Shown here: positions 1 through 12,044 of the stretch, in pieces
How positions within the stretch are numbered: the first letter of the stretch is position 1
Layout: each line of letters starts with the position of its first letter
Assembly: GCA_023078555.1 (NCBI GenBank)
Contig: CM041198.1
Coordinates: 12,119,374-12,183,373 of the forward strand
Source: Ulva prolifera
Taxonomy: Eukaryota > Chlorophyta > Ulvophyceae > Ulvales > Ulvaceae
Length of the DNA: 64,000 bases
Direction of reading: 5' to 3'
Notes under the pieces: model-generated
What the model saw: only the letters and a program-made list of their open reading frames with translations
Databases searched by the model: none
What the model was told of the DNA's origin: nothing
Made by a program: the position numbers and the translations under genes

Positions 1-1020
1 GCAAGCCTTGGGTGTGGCCGAGTAGATTGGATGCATCACACTTGAAGCAGAGGCTGCAATGAAGGAGAGTAGTGAGCTGCTGAAGCTGCATATTCCGTCT
101 CAAAAAAAGCATGGGATGATCCCACACAAGCAACGCCTAACCAGAATCCATCCTCAGGGCCATAGACTGGTACGAACAGAGGTGCCGACGCAAGACATGC
201 TTCCAGTTTCAGCTTCTCGGCGCTTTTGACCGTGGGGACTGCCTTCAAAGTGTCTGCCTGCAGGTTGCTTGCTATGCTATTCAGAGCACAGGCTGCAGCG
301 GACCGAAGTGTACATGCCTCAGACCTGCCAACAATCCCGTTGTGCACTCCTTGCAGAGGTATAAGCTGCACACGCATCAATTGTCAACGCCACAATGTGC
401 TCCTGTCCAGTAGCTGAAAAACTGCCATGCATTGATGTGAAGCTAGAGCTGCACAGAGCACAGCGCACAGGTGTCATGGGCGTCACCGTAAGGATTGTGT
501 CCACACCAAACCAGGTTTGTAAACTATGCAATAAGTCATCTGAGCGTGCGTTATGAAGAACATCTGAGTCCGGCAACGATGCGTCTTGATCGGTCTGGCG
601 TTTGCAAGTCACATGCGCGGATGCTGCAGCCTTGGCACCAGCAATGTCATCGGTGAGTGGCAGTCCATCCTTTACTGAGCGACCTGGCGAGCAAGCACTT
701 GCCGCCAAATGCAACTTAAGCACATAAGGTTCCTTTCGGAATGGAAACTTGTGTTCAATGACTGAATATACAGCACAGGATCAGCGCCACAAAGGCCGAA
801 CAGAGCTGCTTCACAGTTGCAAGCTGAATATCACACCTTCCACAGCGCTAGTTACGTCCTGCAAGCGCCCATCAGTAAGGCCAGACAGGCGTGTGCTGCA
901 CATAGATGCACCTAGCCATTTTTCTGCGGCTTGTTCAATGGCAAATGTCAGGCGTTCGATCTCTGTCGACAAACTGTAGTCTTCGAACCCGCATTGATCA
1001 GCATCAAGTACAGGCTCCAT
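1..1020 (-). CDS. Rab3 GTPase-activating protein catalytic subunit, N-terminal part (runs off the left edge)
   Basis: The first 243 codons of a Rab3GAP1-type protein, the catalytic half of the Rab3GAP/Rab18-GEF complex of membrane traffic and autophagy. The ATG is at 1020. Three exons join in phase: 1020-835, 714-455 and 324-42, with GT-AG introns at 834-715 and 454-325; a GT donor follows 42 and the rest lies outside the window. Recalled landmarks of human Rab3GAP1 line up in order: the start block FEDYSLSTEIERL against FEITDFTTASEWERF, LQTWFGVDTILTVTP against LVRWYGLREFVVIAP, LSEACTLRSAAACAL against LSESKCNLLLSSVSIAL, and PLFVPVYGPEDGFWLGV against PLFVQIHHKWRRMYVGE. The second match crosses an inferred splice junction, which supports that junction. 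The C-terminal catalytic arginine region is not in view, so activity cannot be judged. Confidence 0.75.
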
Positions 1021-1742
1021 AACTTTTCTTTTGGAGTACAAACAATTACAAGGACAGCTGCTCCAACTGCGGTATGCTAGCGCTGCTATGTGGCACGCAC
1101 AAGGCCTGAGGGCCCATGGATCCACCCGCCCGCCGCAAGCAGAGCCGGTGACGAAATGTCACAGAGCTGCATGAGTCCTCTTGATGCCTCAGATCCCACA
1201 TGCACAGCATCGATCGGCCGGCCTGGAGTGCGGGCGAGACTGTTTTCGCGGCCGCTCTTGGCGAGGCTGTCCATGCGGTCAGGACTTCGCTAATGGGGCC
1301 ATGTGCTACAAACATCCCTGTAAGCAGTATCAAGGTGGGCAGAGGCTGCACAAGCAGCACACCAGCACGCACAATGTGGATGTGCATGTATGCATGGGAA
1401 CGCGAAAGGCATATGCAGTGCACGAGAGCAGTCTTGGACGGCCTGGTTCGATAGAGGTGTTTTGATGAGTCTCACGATGCTCACACAGGTCATATGGTTT
1501 ACTGTGTGGGCCGGCATGGCGTGTTCATTGCCCTGAGAACAACCGTTCTCGAGCAGCCTGTGGCGGGTTCGCTGGCCAGATCTCGAAACTATGATAGCAA
1601 TATGGTACTGATTTACCTTTTGAGTGCCGTCGTGGACGTGGCGAGTGCAGAGAGTCTGAAGTGCCACCAGGCTGGTACGGAGTCTCGTACCGGCGAGAGT
1701 TTGTGAAAACATAAGGCAGTGAGTGATCTGTTGCCTGTAGAA

Positions 1743-2440
1743 TCAAGGACGAATCTGACGAACTGTGTAGTTGATGCTGGCTGCGCTCTCAGTAGGCTTG
1801 ACTCCCACACAGGCCTGCAGCACTGCACCCATAGACTGGGCACACACATCTGCCAGATGGGCCACAGCTGCGCAAAAACTCTGTCCCTTCGATGCAAGCA
1901 GCACGGTGTGCGTGAGTGACTGTAGGGCTTGACTGCTGTGCATTCCGCCAGGCAGACTGGGGGCTGGCCTGATGGATTCACAGAGTGGCATGGCCCCTCT
2001 AGTTTTTTCCTGACCGCATGCATGACGACCTCACCTGACCGCCGCGACCAACTCGGCGGATGTCCCCATGTACATATTCTCACAGAGCAAGCGACTGTGA
2101 GAGACGGTGAGGTCCAGGTGTTGGTCTTGGACCATCTCCTGCCGGCGCCTTTTGGAATTTGCCTGCTCATGCAAAAACGAATTGACTTGCCACAGATCGC
2201 AGGTTGGCGCACTGATTGCCAGGACATGCACAAAGTTTGATCAAGAATATCGCGCCAATATGCTGCGCTACGCATCTCGCAGCACTGCGGACGAGGCTGC
2301 GCGGTTGCTAGCGAGCTGCGCACCATGTGCTGTTGCACACCCAGACACACTGCGCACCAACTGGACTTCCAGGTAGGGCTGCGCAACTAGCGCTACGAAA
2401 TCGTCCGCGCCTGACGATGAATCGTAGCTAGATACGCTCA
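1743..2440 (-). CDS. Unidentified small helical protein, multi-exon
   Basis: I do not recognise this protein. Three coding-like blocks follow each other on the minus strand. The first, about 2440-2365, is serine rich and ends YLEVQL before a GT. The second, about 2225-2033, is charged and helical (HEQANSKRRRQEMVQDQHLD, then SRLLCENMYMGTSAELVAAV) and ends at a good GTGAGG donor. The third, about 1938-1743, is helical and alanine/leucine rich (LQSLTHTVLLASKGQSF) and ends in a stop at 1743. The phase between blocks two and three agrees with a cag acceptor near 1938. There is no clear ATG in the first block, so the start is unresolved. It lies between the Rab3GAP gene and the divergent E2-like gene. 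A small subunit of a coiled-coil complex is possible, but that is a guess from composition only. Confidence 0.35.
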
Positions 2441-2785
2441 AGCCACGCTCGCTTGTTTGTGCGAGTTGGCTACTCACGTCGACCGATCAGTCTCGTGATG
2501 TGCAGTATGACATAGCGTATGCGAATTTTCAACTTTTGCAAAAATATTGCAGGTCGCTGACAATCTCGAGTCGGACGTCCCCAACCGCACCCAGAAAGGG
2601 TCCAAGAGCATGGGTCCAAGTATGATTGTTGACAAACCATGCCGAAACGGCCAGCTGTAGACGTGATCAGATGTGCAATGTCCGCGGCTGAGAAAATCTT
2701 CTGGTGAGATGTGCAGGAAGTGCTTAGCCCTGCGGCTAACAGACAGTATCAGGACCCACGTACGTGCCATCCAAATCATTTGAGA

Positions 2786-4302
2786 ATGTTCAGCTCAGGG
2801 GGATACCCGCCGCATGAGGTGCTTTCCATGCCCGCCCTGAGCCCCACCATGGAAGTTGGTACGTTGGTGAAGTGGAGAGTTAAAGAAGGGGACGAGGTTG
2901 AGGCAGGTGCCATGCTGGCAGATATTGAAACTGACAAGGCGCTGCTGGGTGTGTACCCCACTGATGTTCGCTATCTGCTCGGTATGCTGACAAGCGTCAT
3001 CAATATCCATACGTTGATTGTTTAGGTTTTGAAACTCAAGACGATGGTTTCATCGCAAGGCTCATCGTTGACGATGGCACATCAGACATTCCGGTCGGTG
3101 TGCCAATCGCTATAATGGTTGACAGTGCCGATGCTGTCAAAGCCTTTTCAGACTACACATCGTCGAGCTCAGACACAAGCTCAGGTAGTAAATCATCTCA
3201 GGCCCTGCTGGAAGAAGCCACGGCAAGCCCGGCTGCAACAGCACATCGAAACAGCAGGATAGGTCCAGCTGCCAAAATGGCTCTGGCCAATGCTGGGCTC
3301 TCTCCTGAGGATGTCCAACCGACCGGGCCAAATGGAATCCTTACAAAGTCAGATGTTGTTGCGGCTGTTGCAGCAGGCACCAAGCCAAAGCCAACTGCTG
3401 CCCCTGCAGAGCAAGCTGTGGCGAGCCCTGTTGCGTCCAAGCCAGTGGCCGAGACACCTACTGTCGCATCGTCCGCAAACGTCGCCAGCGCAGCGCCAAG
3501 CAATGGCCGGGTCCCCCGCGGCCAGCGATACACAGACGAGCCTGTCACAACTATGCGGCGGGTGATTGCCCAGCGTCTGCTGCAGAGTAAGCAGTCACTG
3601 CCAGCAATATATGTAACAGCGCGTGCACGCCTGACTGCTCTCTCTGAGTTGCGGAACGCGTTGAAGAAAACGGGCATGAAGGTGTCTGTCAATGATTTTG
3701 TGATCAAAGCCGTGGCCAAGGCCCTGGTGGCTGTTCCAGGTGCATGTGCAGGCTGGAATGAGGCTGCAGATGAAGTCATGAAATTCCCAGATGTCGACAT
3801 TTCCGTTGCTGTTGCAACTGAAGGTGGCCTCATCACTCCAATTGTAAAGGCGGCTGATCAGAAGAGTATATCTGATATAGGGGCGACCATGAAGGATCTG
3901 GCAGGTAATTCTCCAGAGCACCAGCTCATACCTGCTTCGGGCCTCCCTTTGCGCCGCGGGGAGCCACTCTATATGGTACACATGAAGCTATCACGTGCAG
4001 GCCGTGCGCGTGAAAACAAGCTGAAGCCGGAGGAGTTTATGGGTGGCTCATTCAGCATTTCCAATCTGGGGATGTTTGGGATCAAGGAGTTCAGTGCAAT
4101 CATCAATCCGCCTCAGGCATGCATCCTGGCTGTTGGAGGCCCACAGCACGAGTGTGTGCAGCGGGGTGATCATCTGGTGGCGGAGTCGTTCATGAATGTA
4201 CGGCTCAGTGCAGACAATCGTGCGGTAGATGAGGCAACCGCAGCCGCTTTCCTGGAATCTTTCGCTTTCCACGTTGAGAATCCAGGATTGCTGATGGCAT
4301 GA
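2786..4302 (+). CDS. Mitochondrial pyruvate dehydrogenase E2-like protein, E3BP (protein X)-like, catalytic His replaced
   Basis: Built like dihydrolipoamide acetyltransferase: a lipoyl domain with MPALSPTM and the lipoylation motif ETDKA (split by the first intron), a peripheral-subunit-binding domain ([20 protein letters not shown]), an Ala/Pro linker, and a 2-oxoacid dehydrogenase acyltransferase core. Exons are 2786-2948, 3026-3904 and 4001-4302; the 96-bp second intron has no stop and keeps frame. 2786 is the first in-frame ATG, but LRMFSSGG just around it looks like a presequence cleavage site, so an upstream exon probably supplies the mitochondrial targeting peptide. The core ends with DNRAVDE where active E2 proteins have DHRxxDG: the catalytic histidine is Asn and the glycine is Glu. 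Human E3BP (PDHX) reads DSRVVDD there and also shares [12 protein letters not shown] and [13 protein letters not shown] infer a structural E3-binding or regulatory E2 paralogue. It could instead be an unusual but active E2 of another complex. Confidence 0.85.
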
Positions 4303-4701
4303 GCTGGCCGCAGTAAACACCACACGGCTTAGGTGCTTGCAGTCTGACCAAATCACGGTATTCACGAAGATAGCGCACACGAGCTCTGTAAATTCAGGCC
4401 GTGCCGCAGCTTGAGCACATGCTACAAAATGCATGCAGCTGCGCAACATGCATTGCTCCCATCGCTGGCACTTCAAAACAGAATGATGTCTTCATGAAAG
4501 TATTCTCGGGTGATCGCGCTTGCACAAACCTGAAATCTAATTTTCAGGGCGGGCTCATCTCGGCGCATGACCAAGTGTGCACACGTGGAGTCGCCACACT
4601 CCGTTAGCATGTCGACGCTGAACGTTATGTTGACGCCACATTAGCCTGCGACGGCGAGATGCGGCCGTAATTTGACACAATCTCATCCACACTGGATCGT
4701 C
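4303..4701. other. Intergenic gap between the E2-like gene and coilin
   Basis: About 400 bp holding the 3' UTR of the E2-like gene and the promoter/5' UTR of coilin. I see no ORF with family features and no repeat. Confidence 0.5.
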
Positions 4702-7647
4702 ATGGCCCAATTCGGTCTCTGCGGTGCCCGTGCGAACGTGGAAAGTCGTGCTGGGCCAGACGTGGCCGTGACGATACGCGTCAAGTTGTCGTTGTCAGCG
4801 TCGCTGTTGCAGAAATTTTCCCTACAAGAGCACTGGAGCAAATTTTGGTTTGCTGTACCTCCTAGCTCTTGCTTGATCGCAGATTTCCTGCCCCTTGTAT
4901 GGGCCACCATGCAGCTCAAGGAAGACCCCACAGTAAAACTCTTTTGTGACGGTTGCTACATCCCATCTCAATCTATAGCAAGCATCCTGCGCGATGGAGA
5001 TGCGATACACGTGACCCTATGGAATGAGGACATACAGCTGGCCACTTGTCGGCTAGGTCCGTTCATGCTTCTCACTCATTCAATGCACGTCCGTACATGC
5101 TGAATGCTGCTACCACTGCTATCCACCGACTCTTTCCCATCAGGCCATCAAGGTCACATATCGTAGAGATATCTGCAGGGCTTCCAGCAAGTCACACAGT
5201 GGCACAACATATGCAAGGCGAAAACCGGGTACAACAGAAGCAACCCTCCCGGAACGCAAAAAGAAAGAAGCGGATGCGGCAGATGCGCCGTCAGGGCTTG
5301 CTGCCTCCAAAAGGAAATGACGGCAGTCACCCAGACAGCAAACACCGTGTGTGCACCCACGGCCCCACGCATGCCTTGGCTTCCAGCTCAGGTCCCAAAC
5401 AGCCCCAGCCGCAGGGCCAGCGTGTGGCTCAGGCAAGGCCGTCATCAAATCCCCACGCACAGGAGAAACAGGCCAACCCTCAACAAGCTGCGGGCCATCA
5501 TCTGCCCCCCCACCAAGCACACGCACAGGCAAGAGGCGTTCATGAGAGTGCAAAGAGCAGCAGTGACGACAGCGCAGAGGTCACCAGCGAAAACAAAAGC
5601 AATAGTGATGACAGCAGTGCTGAGTCTTCACAGGAGACTTCAGAGCTACAAAGCTCGTCTTCATCTGAAAGTTCATCTGAGGAAGAAGCAAGCTCTGATA
5701 GTGATAATTCCAAGGAAGAGGAGGAGCTTCAACATCAAGAGCAGCCCACCACACAGATCCAAGCCACACATCCTGTGAGAAGTAGAAGCAAACAGTGTGG
5801 AAAGTTTGCTGATGCAGCCAGTCCTAGACATGCCAAAGCAGCCACAGAGGTCACGGAACGCGACACCCACAAGGACAAGCTGCCTGTCGTTGATTCATCG
5901 CAACCCGGGGCATGCACCCCAGATCCCCAACGCCTTCCGAATGGCTTCGGAGTGTCGACAAGCAAATGTGCTGCGATAGAAAGTCTGCCTGAGCTTGTCA
6001 ATGGTGTGTCCCGGCTTCAATAGGTGCATGCACAGGACGTGCCTTGTGTTCAGCCTTTCACAGCAAAGAATCACCGATCTGCTTTCTTGCAGATCCACTG
6101 GGACAATTTGTCATCAGCGAAAAGTGTGTGTCGTGTCAGATCATGTACAAGGTTGCAGAAATGGGGCCGCAGCGGCTGCCATGGCTCAGTGACTGGCGCT
6201 TTGGTCAGGTGGAGAGTGTCACAGGAACATTGGTCACACTATCACCTTGGCCCGCGGGTTCTGAGCATCCTCTGGTGACGGCATGGCATGTTTTCCATGG
6301 CACTGAGCAGACCTCCAAGGTGAGAGGCCATGCTCTGCAATGTGTTTCCACGATTGATAGCACTGCTGTAATGAGTGCCGGCCGCTGGTGTGTACAGCAG
6401 CGGCCACAAGTTGACAATTGGCCTTGTGCTCTGATTCTCTACCTGCTGGTTCATATGGTCTCAAAAATTCACCTGCTCATCAGGCATGATGAGACCAGAC
6501 CTACAGCTTCTGATATGTGGTACTGCATGATACTTAAATTGACAACAATGCAGGCTGGGCTTTCAGCAGAAGACATGGAGGACCGTCTGAATGCATTCGT
6601 CTCGTCAAGCGCAAATTATGATCCTTCGACTGGGGTCTATGAAGGGGAGGTGGGCATGGACATAGTCTCAGCTAGATTCGTGGACCTGGACCAAAGGCAC
6701 CGGTTTCAGATTCAGCAACATGAAAGCAATGCAGAACCGAAGCCAGATGAACCTGCAATTGGTAACGTTCCGGATGCTCTGGAACATCTTCACAAGTCTG
6801 TGCCGACCCTCGGGTCAGCTTCATGTGTCTTTCATGCATAAGCATTGTGGTCACAGGCCCATTGCACACCAACAGTAACACAGTCCAGGCCAGCATTGTA
6901 TCATTGTGATATTACAATCCCAGCACACAGCGTACGTCTGATTTGCTCGCTGCTGCTGCAGTGCAAGGGGGGCGCACACCGGTTGTGCAGGTCAGCTCAG
7001 CTGCAGAGGAGAAGCTCAAGTCATTTCTGAGCCGTCAAGCGCACACCCCTGCAGAAGGTGGACTGGTGACCCCAGAAGCTCATCAGGGACATGCGCCACG
7101 GGTTGATCCAGCCACTGTAGCCCCGATAGCGACAGCGACTAGCACAAACCCCACCCTAGGGAAGACACCTTTGCAGCTGCCTCCTCCCCCTCAAAAATCT
7201 GCACCCCCACAAGGGCAAGCTGCTGCACTGTATGAATCTCAGCAGCATTTTGTGGATGTGCTGCGGCAGCTGGAATTCCGTAAAGCTGAGCTGCGACAGC
7301 AGACGCGGCACCAAGGGGATCCAGCAGCTGTGGCACCGCTGGCCACCCAAAACGGCGCTGCTGCAATCCAGGTCGCGGCAAATGGTGCACCAGCTCCGAC
7401 AGTTAAGTCCAAGCGCTCAGCAGTTCCTACCGGGACCTCCACAGCTACGCATGTGTCAAAGAGGCTAAGACTGGTGCGGCTCTTTGGTGCACGTGACACA
7501 AGTGGCAGTGCAGCATGGGCCACACCTTGACGTGTAGGTTCGCACACCGCCATGTTTGCTTTGCAGGCTCGCGGAGGAGCTAGGCAGGGGGCCATTGGGC
7601 CTGTTCTGGTGATGCTGAGACAGCAGCAAGACCAGGATACAACGTAG
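4702..7647 (+). CDS. Coilin (Cajal body scaffold)
   Basis: Coilin is the nuclear scaffold that nucleates Cajal bodies. The N-terminal block from the ATG at 4702 (VRVKLSL-like strand, LQKFSLQEHWSKFWFAV, then LFCDGCYIPSQSIASILRDG) matches the ubiquitin-like self-association domain of plant coilins. The second large exon (about 5140-6023) has the basic PSRNAKRKKRMRQ nuclear-localisation segment, then a long Gln/Pro stretch and an acidic Ser/Glu tract. Exons near 6093-6320 and 6553-6761 encode the C-terminal atypical Tudor region (GQVESVTGTLVTLSPWP; YDPSTGVYEGEVGMDIVSARFVDL). A further exon from about 6960 to 7478 is Pro/Ala/Gln rich, and a last short exon at 7567-7647 ends in GAIGPVLVMLRQQQ. Exon ends in the 5' half are approximate. 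Coilin is poorly conserved, so the assignment rests on the order of the two terminal domains and the basic motif. Confidence 0.75.
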
Positions 7648-7816
7648 CCTACTCTTGTGGTTCAGTTCAGTGGCAAATATCGTCAGTGTCCTGACGCCAA
7701 GTGCATAGATGTGAAGCTTGGCATATTAAAGGGCTGCACATTCACAACCTCGGCTAGGTACTGCGATGATTGAAATTTTCTGATGACTGAGCTTTGAGAG
7801 ATGAGGAACTGCAGAA

Positions 7817-8112
<296 letters not shown>

Positions 8113-8737
8113 GTACAAGGACAAAGCAAGCGAGGCAGGTAGCACCGCAAGCAAGAAGCAGGGGAAACGCACACCACGCAGCAAGCCACACGAAGCGCAC
8201 ACCAAAACACCCACGCAACGGCAGCACCCGCGCCGGACACAGCGACACGGCCACACAACCACACACACGCCCATGCCCACACGCCCATCCCCACCCGAAC
8301 CCCGCCCAACAGCAAGACGCACGAGCCCCGGAAGCACAAGCAGCCAAGGCCGCCCAGCAAACAAACAGCGAGACCGCAACAACCCCCAGCCCGGGGAGGC
8401 CCCCGCCTCCCCCAGCACAACCCCCCAACCCCAGCCCGCGCACACCACCCCGCCCGCCCGCAAACCCACACCCGCAACCCCCAGAGGCCAGCCCAGCCCG
8501 CCCAAACCACCCGGCCACGCCCCAACGGCGGGCCACACACAGGCACACGGGGAAGACACCAGCGAAACGCGGCACGCCCGAGCCGTCACCACAATAAAGC
8601 GGACAAGGCTGCGAGCGCACACGCAGCGGCAACTGCCCACCACGCAGCCCGGGCGGGTGCGCAGCGCCGCTCAAGCCGGGTGGCCCGTGAGCGGCGTGAG
8701 GTCATCAGACGGGACCGACAGCCCCGTCAAAACAGCG

Positions 8738-8738
<1 letters not shown>
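8113..8738. repeat. T-depleted, C/A-rich segment between two TG microsatellites
   Basis: From 8121 to 8580 I count only four T in 460 bases on the plus strand, while A, C and G are all frequent. T content recovers slightly after 8580. The complementary strand is correspondingly A-free and has runs of G that could form quadruplexes (around 8395-8460). Long open frames cross it simply because stop codons need T on the plus strand. Milder relatives with the same CACACCCAC-like texture occur at about 20600-20870, 41780-41960 and 62580-62960. Confidence 0.85.

Positions 8739-8834
<96 letters not shown>
8739..8834 (+). repeat. (GT)n dinucleotide microsatellite
   Basis: An uninterrupted GT/TG tract of about 47 units that closes the T-depleted segment on its right side. 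Confidence 0.98.
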
Positions 8835-8835
<1 letters not shown>

Positions 8836-9350
8836 TTGTAGAGCTGCTGTTGCAAATGTATTGTCAGGACAAAAGTGCGGAGGCAGCTACCACAGGAACA
8901 CCGTGCTGCACATGTACAACCCTGCATACCCACACCAATGCATGCAAGCACCATCGCATGCACACCCACCCGTCAACCACGCATTGTAGCCCATGCACCC
9001 ATGTATTTGATCACCCTGTACTTGAGCTGTGCTACCATCCTCTCCGACTTCGTCCTGTAACGCACCCACCACAGCTGCGCCTGTGGCGGCCGAACACGAG
9101 GCTGCCCGGCTTGGCCTCCCGACTGCAGGCCACCGCAGCAGCCCCCCAATTCGGGCGCCGGGCAGATGGATGGCGGAGGGCAACAGCAGATATGTCCGAG
9201 CGGGCCCACAGGCGCGGTCCCCCGCTCAGGCCAGATGGCCTATCAGCGCCGCAAGTCCCGGCAAAACTGCGTAGAACGCGTGGCGTGCCACCAGCGGGGC
9301 CGGACCCGTACGGCCGGGGCGCAGACTTGGCGAGCGACCTGTCGCAGCAG
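8835..9350. other. Gene-free stretch left of the inverted-repeat element
   Basis: About 500 bp with several short overlapping frames and no recognisable family motif. It becomes GC rich after 9060. I see no repeat shared with other parts of the window. Confidence 0.4.
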
Positions 9351-9690
9351 TTATGTTTCGCGTTAAAAGGGGCCCAGCAGCATGCCCGCAGCCCCCTATC
9401 GCACCCAGACCACCACGCTGCCAGCCTGCCAAGTCCGGTGGCCAAACTCAGGCCTGAAACTCGCGTGTGCCATCATGCACCACACAGCCTCAAACTTGAC
9501 ACAAGTACCACTCTATGTCTCAATATTGTTACTGCATAGTTTCAGCCGCATCGAGCGTCTATGAGTGATCTCGCCACTGGTAGCTGTAGGCCCCGCTCGC
9601 CAGCGTGGGGGTGCCCGTGCAACCTGTCTCTCCACAAGCTTGTGCTGGTGATGACACAGCATAGATTAGTTTGATTCGCTGCTACACCTG
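9351..9690 (+). repeat. Left arm of the long inverted repeat
   Basis: About 340 bp. It is alignable through its whole length with the reverse complement of 12045-12371, best between 9351 and 9520, where I see runs of identity of 15-20 bases. The inner part (9600-9690) is more diverged but still collinear. Confidence 0.85.
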
Positions 9691-10329
9691 ATGCTTTTTG
9701 TACGCGACGTAAATGGTCGATGGTGTGGTGATCGCCAGGCAACACCGTTGCTGCACCGCTGCCGCTCACTGAACGTCCTAAGGACACCAGTATGTACAAA
9801 ACTTCCTGTGTATGGCTAATCTGGTCCTGCAAGTGGCATCGCTGCATCTGTACTTCAGCACGTAGATTCCATCGTTCATATGTGGAGTATGCAGTTCCAG
9901 CTGAGTGCAGAGCAAAAGGAATGCAGTTGCCTCCGATCTGCATTCGGTGAGAAAATCTCTAGCTTATCCTATCATGCAATAGAAATTCATGATATCCTCC
10001 AGTGGTGGAGGTCCATCCAGAACTGTTTCTGCCTGATCGGTGTCCAGCCTATCATTGCGGGCTGCAGTTTGTATATTAGTTTACAGAATATATTTACATT
10101 TGCGTAGACTTCTTTGGCTTGATGCAATGGTTGTGCTGCGACGACTGTTTCAAGAAGAACTCAGCAGAACTCAGCAACCCGCTTGCACACACCAGCTGAC
10201 ATGCACCGTCTACAAAGCTACAGGAGCAGCTGTTGTATAATCTCGAATGGACAAAGAGTGCAGCTGCTGTCCTTCAGCCGGATCAGGAGGCACTGGTGCT
10301 GAGCAATGCAGTTCAGCTCTAGAGAGCCC

Positions 10330-11240
10330 AGAATCATGTACCGCCTGTCCATTCTTGCTTCCATCAATAGAGGCCCAAGTTTTTCTGCACATGACAAGGA
10401 CTGTGACGACTAACCTGCAGCTTGAGCTGCACATTGAGTGCAGTATGTTGGTATATGCCTGTGCCGGCACACAGATCGGCACATCTGCGGCACTCATACA
10501 GCACACCCAAGGTCACCGTTCTAGAACTGGAGATCACACAGCTCTGAAATCTGAATATGTGGATGCACCTATCTCAAGGACTGTGGATGCCAATATTCAG
10601 TTACAGCTGCTGCACATTGCGTGCATGGAGATGGTCTGCGCTTGTGCTGGCACACAATACGGCAAATTTACGGCACTCGCACAGCACACCCCAGCTCACC
10701 ACTGTGGAACTGGAGGTCGCACAGCTCTGAAATTTGAATATGTTGATGCACCTGTCTCAAGGAGTATGGCTGCCAATATTCAGCTGCAGCTGCTGTACAT
10801 TGCGTGCATGGAGATGGTCTGCGCTTGTGCTGGCACACAATACGGCAAATTTACGGCACTCGCACAGCACACCCCAGCTCACCACTGTGGAACTGGAGGT
10901 CGCACAGCTCTGAAATTTGAATATGTTGATGCACCTGTGTCAAGGAGTATGGCTGCCAATATTTAGCTGCAGCTGCTGCACATTGCGTGCATGGAGATAG
11001 TCTGTGCCTGTGCTGGCACACAATACGGCAAATTTACGGCACTCGCACAGCACACCCCAGCTCACTGCTCTGGAACTGGAGATCACATATCTCTGACATT
11101 TGAATATGTAGATGCACCTGTATCAAGGAGTATGGCTGCCAATATTCAGCTGCAGCTGCTGCACATTGCGTGCATGTTGATGGGCCGTGCTTGTGCTGTG
11201 CGCACCAGACTCTCGCACAGCACACCCGTTTTGACATGTA
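10330..11240 (+). repeat. Tandem array of 183-bp units (61 codons) with a broken open frame
   Basis: The landmark GTGCAT/GTGCAG recurs at 10438, 10621, 10804, 10987 and 11170, exactly 183 bp apart each time. A more diverged unit precedes the array and a partial one ends it. The period is a multiple of three and one frame stays open across the units from 10247 to 10966. It is closed there by a TAG that replaces the CAG found in the sister units, and the frame then reopens to 11476. The repeated peptide contains Cys-rich VCACAGTQYGKF, ALAQHTPAH and ANIQLQLL segments that I do not recognise. Either a decayed gene for a repeat protein or a non-coding minisatellite whose unit happens to lack stops would fit. 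The centre units are nearly identical, which suggests recent expansion or homogenisation. Confidence 0.8.
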
Positions 11241-12044
11241 CTCATTCCATTGCAGAGGTTACATACTCCGGTACCTATGCATGTACATTAAGACCCCGCT
11301 CAAGTATCAATGGTGGGCGTGTTGCACTTGCTCTGCTGATGACTGCCAGTTTGTTGCAGAGGCATGTTCTTGCTCTGCAACGATGTCTGAGCGATGATCG
11401 AATTGGACCTCTTGTTTTGGTGGATTGTGTCGAGCTATGTGTAGCGAGGTGCAGCTGTATGCAGCGAGGTGGATAGGCAGCCATGTTTGCAATGTTTCTG
11501 CAGATCTGCAGCCCTTGATGTGGAGCAGTTATGTTGAGACAGCGTGCTGGCACGGTCTTTCGCGATCAGTACATTAATTCCCACAACGAGGCAGCGATGA
11601 ATCCATTGAAACAAGTGCAATCAAGCGTGGGGACCAATGCTGCTGCAGCAGTTGGGCTGTAAGGCACACACCGCCTGTACGGCAACTGTGGTGGGGTTCC
11701 GTTTGGCAACAAGATATCCCGTGTACCTGATCCACGCTTACAGCTACAGTTTCGGACAGACATCGGCTGCAGCCTCCTTCGCATGTGTGTTCAAAGACGG
11801 GCTGCGATCCTTCACCCACACGACATGCACGTTTTTGTAGGACCTGTGTGCGCACGCAGCGCGGCATTGACATGGCATCCATGAGCACCACTGTAAGGCA
11901 CCTGTTGGAAGCTTTCATGTAGCCGGCAATGCGACGGTACGGTTTCTTGCGCGTTACTTGCGCTCTGAAGAAGCCGTATTCGACACGAGGATACAGGTGC
12001 TGTACGTCAGACACAGCACGTTGCTATGATATAATTCGTATGGT

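Noticed and set aside
1613-2386. 257-codon minus-strand ORF rich in Cys and Trp
   Set aside because: Its composition is not protein-like, and a different minus-strand frame shows phase-consistent exons over the same DNA.
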